The position numbers were made by a program, and so were the translations under genes. Source: Pyrus communis (lineage: Eukaryota > Streptophyta > Magnoliopsida > Rosales > Rosaceae). From it: a stretch of DNA of 64,000 nt. This document shows, one piece after another, positions 57,972 through 64,000 of this stretch (position 1 is its first letter; every line of letters starts with the position of its first letter). The stretch spans positions 9,445,853-9,509,852 of the forward strand of contig NC_084810.1 of assembly GCF_963583255.1 (NCBI RefSeq). The letters run 5' to 3'. Under the pieces are notes generated by a model. That model did not search any database and was not told the DNA's origin. It saw only the letters and a program-made list of their open reading frames with translations.

Positions 57972-60900
57972 CCATTGGAACTTGATGGGATACGAATTCT
58001 TCGAAACTAATTTGAACGATCCTAACAGTCAAACTTGTTCGTATATGCTTTGAGATCACATCAGCAAAAACTCGCAAAAAACAAACATTCAGAGATCAAG
58101 TAACGTGACAAAACTTTTCGACGCTTATAAACGAAAAATCACGATTTAACAGTTATTTTAACTTCGATTTTGATGATTTTTTATAGCTACACTCCTTAAC
58201 CCTATATGAATACAGTGAATGAATTTGATCTTCAATTTAAAATATTTACACAAGTGGATACTACAAAATTTTATGTTATAATTGATGAAAGTATAAATAA
58301 ACTCTAAGTGTTAGTTAATCTATTGTTTTTATGGGATACGAATTCTCTTAAACTAATTTCAACGATCACAACCATCAAACTTGTTTGTATATGCTTTGAG
58401 ATCACATCAGCAAAAAATCACAAAAAACAAACATTCAGAGATCAAGTAACGGGACAAACCTTTTCGACGCTTATAAACGAAAAATCACGATCTAACGGTT
58501 ATTTTAACTCCGATTTTGATGATTTTTTACAGGTACACTCCTTTACCCTATATGAATACAATGAATGAATTCGATCTTCAATTTAAAATATTTACACAAG
58601 TGGATACCACAAAATCTTATGTTATACTTAATGAAAGTATAAATAAACTCTAAGTGTTAGTCAATCTATCGTTTTGATGGGATACGAATTCTCCAAAACT
58701 AATTTCAACGATCCAAACCGTCAAACTTGTTTGTATATGCTTGGATATCACATTAACAAAAAATCACAAAAAACAAACATTCAGAGATCAAGTAACGGGA
58801 CAAAGCTTTTCGACGGTTATAAACGAAAAATCATGATTTAACGGTTATTTTAACTCCGATTTTGATGCTTTTTTACAGGTACACTCCTTGACCCTATATG
58901 AATACAATGAATGAATACGATATTCAATTTAAAATATTTACACAACTGGATACCACAAAATCTTATGTTCTACTTAATGAAAGTATAAATAAACTTTAAG
59001 TGTTAGTCAATCTATCGTTTTGTTGGGATACGAATTCTCCAAAACTAATTTCAACGATCCAAACCGTCAAACTTGTTTGTATATGCTTGGAGATCACATC
59101 AAAAAAAAATCACAAAAAACAAACATTCAGAGATCAAGTAACGGGAAAAAGCTTTTCGACGGTTATAAACGAAAAATCACGATTTAACGGTTATTTTAAC
59201 TCCGATTTTGATGATTTTTTACAGGTACATTCCTTGACCCTATATGAATACAATGAATGAATTCGATCTTCAACTTAAAATATTTACACAAGTGGATACC
59301 ACAAAATCTTATGTTATACTTAATGAAAGTATAAATAAACTCTAAGTGTTAGTCAATTTATCGTTTTGATGGGATACGAATTCTCCAAAACTAATTTCAA
59401 CGATCCAAACCATCAAACTTGTTTGTATATGCTTGGAGATCACATCAGCAAAAAATCATAAAAAACAAACATTTAGAGATCAAGTAACGGGACAAACCTT
59501 TTCAACGGTTATAAACAAAAAATCACGATTTAACGGTTATTTTAACTCCGATTTTGATGATTTTTTTACAGGTTCACTCATTGACCCTATATGAATACAA
59601 TGAATGAATTCGATTTTCAATTTAAAATATTTACACAAGTGGATACCACAAAATCTTATGTTATACTTAATGAAAGTATAAATAAACTCTTAAGTGTTAG
59701 TCAATCTATCGTTTTGATAGGATACGAATTCTCCAAAACTAATTTCAACGATCCAAACTGTCAAACTTGTTTGTATATGCTTGGAGATCACATCAACAAA
59801 AAATCATAAAAAACAAACATTCAGAGATCAAGTAACGGGACAAACCTTTTCGACGGTTATAAACGAAAAATCACGATTTAACGGTTATTTTAACTCCAAT
59901 TTTGATGATTTTTTACAGGTACACTCCTTGACCCTATGTGAATACAATGAATGAATTCAATCTTCAATTTAAAATATTTACACAAGTGGATACCACAAAA
60001 TCTTATGTTGTACTTAATGAAAGTATAAATAAACTCTAAGTGTTAGTTAATCTATCGTTTTGTTGAGATACGAATTCTCCAAAACTAATTTCAACGATCC
60101 AAACTGTCAAACTTGTTTGTATATGCTTGGAAATCACATCAACAAAAAATCACAAAAAAACAAACATTCAGAGATCAAGTAACGGGACAAAGCTTTTCGA
60201 CGGTTATAAACAAAAAATCACGATTTAACGGTTATTTTAACTCTGATTTTGATGATTTTTTTACAGCTACGCTCCTTGACCCTGTATGAATACAATGAAT
60301 GAATTCGATCTTCAATTTAAAATATTTACACAAGTGGATACCACAAAATCTTATGTTATACTTAATGAAAGTATAAATAAACTCTAAGTGTTAGTCAATC
60401 TATCGTTTTGTTGGGATACGAATTCTCCAAAACTAATTTCAACGATCCAAACTGTCAAACTTGTTTGTATATGCTTGGAGATCACATTAACAAAAAATCA
60501 CAAAAAACAAACATTCAGAGATCAAGTAACGGGACAAACCTTTTCGACGGTTATAAATGAAAAATCACGATCTAACGGTTATTTTAACTCTGATTTTGAT
60601 GATTTTTTACAGCTACACTCCTTGACCCTATATGAATACAATGAATGAATTTGATCTTCAATTTAAATTTTTTTTTATAAGTGGGTACCACAAAATCTTA
60701 TGTTGTACTTAATGAAAGTATAAATAAACTCTAAGTGTTAGGTAATCTATCGTTTTGTTGGGATACGAATTCTCCAAAACTAATTTCAACGATCAAAACC
60801 GTCAATCTTGTTTGTATATGCTTGGAGATCACATCAACAAAAAATCACAAAAAACAAACATTCAGAGATCAAGTAACGGGACAAAGCTTTTCGACGGTTA

Positions 60901-61865
60901 TAAACGAAAAATCACGATTTAACGGTTATGTTAACTTCGATTTTGATAATTTTTTTACAGATACACTTCCTGACCCTATATGAATACAATGAATGAATTC
61001 GATCTTCAATTTAAAATATTTACACAAGTGGATACCACAAAATCTTATGTTGTACTGGATGAAAGTATAAATAAACTCTAAGTGTTAGTCAATCTATCGT
61101 TTTGTTGGGATACGAATTCTCCAAAACTAATTTCAACGATCCAAACCGTCAAACTTGTTTGTATATGCTTGGAGATCACATCAACAAAAAATCACAAAAA
61201 ACAAACATTCAGAGATCAAGGAATGGAACAAAGCTTTTCGACGGTTATATACGAAAAATCACGATTTAACGGTTATTTTAATATATTTTTATATGGTATA
61301 GTATTATTATTTTATTTCTTTTCATAATTATTTTGGTAAACTTCTCATAATTTGAATGATTTTTAATGTTTGGTTTTTCTATACTTAGTTTATGCGGAAG
61401 AGAGTTCTGACGTGGAAAACCTTACTGAAAACATCTTCAACATAACTCTTCAAGGCAATAGATGAAGCCAAAGTTTCAATACAATTTCATGATGATCGAT
61501 GTAAATTGAAGATTTTGTAGATAGAGGTGTAAACTTTTGAGAAAGACTTACAATCTTGAAAACAAAAACTCTTTCATTTTGCATATCCTTGCACATTTAA
61601 TATTTGTAATAGATTAGTAGTGTATGTATTATTTTTTTATTAGGCTCTTATTTTCGAATGTAGATATAGTACTTAAACAACAAATGTTTTAATGTTTTGA
61701 AGTAATATTTATGTGGTAATGTGTGATATGTGCAAATTTAAAAAAAAAAAAATATTTTTTTCTTAACGGGTCATAACGGGTGTGACACGACACGACCCGT
61801 TAAGATAACAGGTGTTACACGAAAACGACACGAACACGACAGACACGACCCGTTTGCCAGACCTA
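57114..61865 (-). mobile_element. Repeat-filled non-autonomous hAT-like element, copy 2 (inverted)
   Basis: Ends TAGGCCTGGCAA and TTGCCAGACCTA, with an 8-bp target duplication GTTATGCG (57106-57113) / GTTATGGG (61866-61873), one mismatch. Same architecture as copy 1 but in the opposite orientation: the AT-rich part is on the left (57290-57980) and the tandem array on the right. The subterminal CGGGTCGTGTC-like and CCCGTTAAGATAAC-like motifs are shared. It also has about 270 bases (61290-61560) that copy 1 lacks. No transposase. Confidence 0.9.
57987..61290 (-). repeat. Tandem array, about ten units of 346 bp, inside hAT-like copy 2
   Basis: The marker GATACGAATTCT recurs at about 57989, 58334, 58681, 59028, 59373, 59722, 60068, 60414, 60761 and 61109. 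Units are homologous to the 338-bp units of copy 1 but more diverged from each other. Open frames of about 86 codons beginning MLVNLSF recur in five units. Confidence 0.93.
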
Positions 61866-61873
61866 GTTATGGG

Positions 61874-62060
61874 GTGAGCCAAAACGAACTATTTTCTTAA
61901 TAGAAAAAAAATCATATCTTAATCGTTTTTAATTTCCCATTCCATGTGCTGGTGACTGTTGGAACTTCCTTTGGTGTGTTAGAACTTCCTGCTCAAATAA
62001 GACGTGCGTAGATCCAGACAGATAGTATTCAGATTAAACAGAGTTTAAATTTTGTATTTT
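61874..62060. other. Short spacer
   Basis: Nothing recognised. Confidence 0.5.
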
Positions 62061-62072
62061 ATTAAAAATAAA

Positions 62073-62294
62073 GAGATAGGATCCTCGCCGGATCCTCTTT
62101 GTGAGGATTCCGGGATCCTTTAATCATGTTTTTTCATCATATATTGTACGGTCAGAAATCAATTTAAATTATATTATTTAAAATTAAACACAAGCACTAC
62201 CTAACGAAAACTGATGACATAATATACAATGAACATACATAATTAAAGAATCATTGAGATTCTCACAAAGAAAATACGATCAGGATCCTATCTC
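62073..62294. mobile_element. MITE, Mutator-type by 9-bp target duplication
   Basis: 222 bp with inverted ends GAGATAGGATCCTCGCCGG and, on the minus strand from the right, GAGATAGGATCCTGATCG. Pairing continues to CTTTGTGAG. The perfect 9-bp duplication AAAAATAAA flanks it (62064-62072 and 62295-62303), though its low complexity weakens the evidence. Non-coding. Confidence 0.8.
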
Positions 62295-62303
62295 AAAAAT
62301 AAA

Positions 62304-63480
62304 AGCATAAAAAAAGAGGGGAGGGGTGGAGTGTAGGTCATTCTTCTTGTCACACTATTTGACTTTGGCTTCTGGTAAGACTGTTTATTATTATTATGTT
62401 AATTTAAGATGGGTTAGGTGAGGTTTTGGACAAAAAAAAATCTCAAATTGTGCAATACTGCAATTGCCATAGAAGGATCGTAGATTCACATGAAGAGGAC
62501 ACAGCTAGCTAGCCTCCTATTTTGACCCTGCTTCTACTTGTCATCTTCATAATATGTAGTGTTGATTTACAGGTTTGAATATGCATGGATTGAAAATGTA
62601 CGGCGATTTGGATCCTCGAAGATCATTGAGAGTTTTTGGTTAGTTGATCATACCTACGGAAGCATCTGGGATTGGTAAAAATGGTAACGGTAGCTAAATG
62701 TATGAGTTGGGATGGGCGAGACTTCGATTTTTTTAGCACGGTAATATGATGAAGATATTTTTATTTTAGTAGACATCAAAGAAAATACATTAAAAAAATC
62801 TGTTTATATTCTACAACTCATAGACTAAATAGCTAAAATGAATTTCTTTTATGATTTAAATTCTTGTTAGTTCGAAGAATCTTCAAATTTAATCGGTGAT
62901 GTTATTATAAATTATTGTATTTTTTTTTTAATTTGAAATTTTGGTGAATAACAAACCTAACAAAAGCAAATAGAGAAGCATAATTAAGGGAATAGGTAGT
63001 CATTGTCAGATGCCTGCTAATATACAACTGAGACTGATTAATTATTACTAATTAAACAAGTATGTGACATGGGCATTTTATGGAGGACCTTTTCCACCTA
63101 GATAAAGTTTGTTATTGGTAAGAAGGCATCTCTTTTCACTTTTCATTCAATTTTTACAACAAAGCACAGCATCTTTTCAACATCCTTAAGGCTCACCATT
63201 TTATTTAACAGTTGAATGAATTTAAATTTTGAAATTTGTGTTTATCGACTACAAAAATTTCGAAATTTAAACTTATTTAACGATGATAAATATGACGATG
63301 AACATCAACGTCACTTAAAAATGTTGAACAAAAATATTCCTCAATTTTTATCCTCTTGCTACCACTTGTATTGTGTTGATAAATTCCTATAATCTTGAAG
63401 ACTGCAAAATGTTTATTTTTTGGTTGGAGACAGGAAAATATTAGTAATATTGTACCAAAAAGAAAAATTAAAACTAAAAC
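62304..63480. other. AT-rich spacer, no gene recognised
   Basis: No conserved coding frame, no terminal repeats found. Confidence 0.5.
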
Positions 63481-64000
63481 TAAATTATAATTCATTTCTA
63501 TACCCAAGTCTGGGTTTGCTATGGCCCGCGCAGCGCACAACAGATTTTGGTGGTGCGTCCCACATCGAACATGAACCATGTTCCACTGACCTCGTTCGGC
63601 AGCCGCGTAGGCATTTGCCAGTTGGGTGATCGCCATGTTGTGGGCCCCAAATCTAGCTGTCTCCAATCAGCTGATCATCAAATTGGCGCACCCAAGCAAC
63701 AGCTTCCGGTTTCCGGCTCGAGCCACCCTTCATGTACCTGTTCATTGATTCGCAGAGTTCCGATCTGCTGTGGCGGAGAACATCTCGATTTCAGCGTTTT
63801 CCATTATTTGGAGAAAAGAAATTGTAGCATTAGTCTCTTAATTTTATTTTAATTGAAATAGTGGCCACTTAATAAAAAATTTATGGTCATTGATCTCTTA
63901 ATTTTTCAAAATGTGCAGTTATAGTATTTTTCGTCAACTCTGTTAAAACTTCCGTTAAAATAAGCTAGTAATAAGGGGTGAAAGCGTGGGGTAAGCCTCA
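63481..64000. other. GC-richer patch and possible transposon end at the window edge
   Basis: Bases 63520-63780 are clearly less AT-rich than the surroundings and open in several frames on both strands (for example 63547-63852 plus and 63277-63666 minus), but no frame resembles a known family. Bases 63830-64000 contain GTCAACTCTGTTAAAACTTCCGTTAAAATAAG, which resembles subterminal sequence of common plant DNA transposons. The right edge cuts any larger feature. Confidence 0.35.

Noticed and set aside
58308..61327. Family of MLVNLSF small proteins
   Set aside because: They are repeat-unit frames, broken in other units, with no domain; kept only as a low-interest test.
63277..63852. Possible exon in the GC-richer patch
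   Set aside because: Open on both strands, no recognisable family, no splice sites that lead to a longer product within the window.

Overview
The window is nuclear DNA of a flowering plant. Genes have many short introns with GT-AG borders and CT-rich leaders, there is no bacterial gene order, and the intergenic space is packed with plant transposable elements. A Cassandra element with a 5S-like LTR, a Tat-type Ty3 element and the general element mix suggest a woody eudicot, perhaps Rosaceae (apple/pear side). That placement is an impression, not proven by the sequence.

Four host genes are supported. A fimbrin gene (minus, 171-3304, 3' end beyond the left edge) encodes an actin-bundling protein. 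A SWIB/MDM2 and DEK-C domain chromatin protein (plus, 13067-16287) has five exons. A DIR1-like lipid-transfer protein (plus, 17273-17599) has one exon. A vacuolar-type Na+(K+)/H+ antiporter of the NHX family (minus, 18126-21853) has fourteen exons and one probable GC-AG intron. The LTP and NHX genes converge. The four genes have unrelated roles and lie together only by position.

Between the fimbrin and SWIB genes (4.3-12.9 kb) lie two LTR-like remnants, a nuclear copy of part of plastid ndhH, a pair of inverted arms that may bound an old Mutator-like element, a complete but tiny Cassandra element, a hAT transposase fragment and a MITE with a perfect 8-bp target duplication.

From 22.8 to 54 kb the window is a stack of nested transposons. 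A FAR1-type Mutator element (22791-38335) contains a 4.5-kb hAT-like element (25003-29501) filled with ten 338-bp tandem repeats, and a 6.3-kb coding-free LTR element (31717-38038) with nearly identical 2.1-kb LTRs. Next to it a decayed Ty1-copia element (38630-50101) contains a 9.4-kb Tat-like Ty3 element (38987-48403). The Ty3 element carries a composite gag-like ORF, an antisense coiled-coil ORF with its own TATA box, and, where pol would be expected, sequence resembling two host genes: an intronless NUB1-like piece and the 5' part of a U-box (PUB9-type) gene. A 5'-truncated LINE with a 14-bp target duplication follows.

The right end (54-64 kb) has no recognisable gene. It holds a second, inverted copy of the repeat-filled hAT-like element (57114-61865), two related MITEs and AT-rich spacer. 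The most unusual items are the paired repeat-filled hAT elements with a two-unit higher-order pattern, the host-gene pieces inside the Tat element, and the Cassandra copy whose one LTR has lost the 5S-like promoter.
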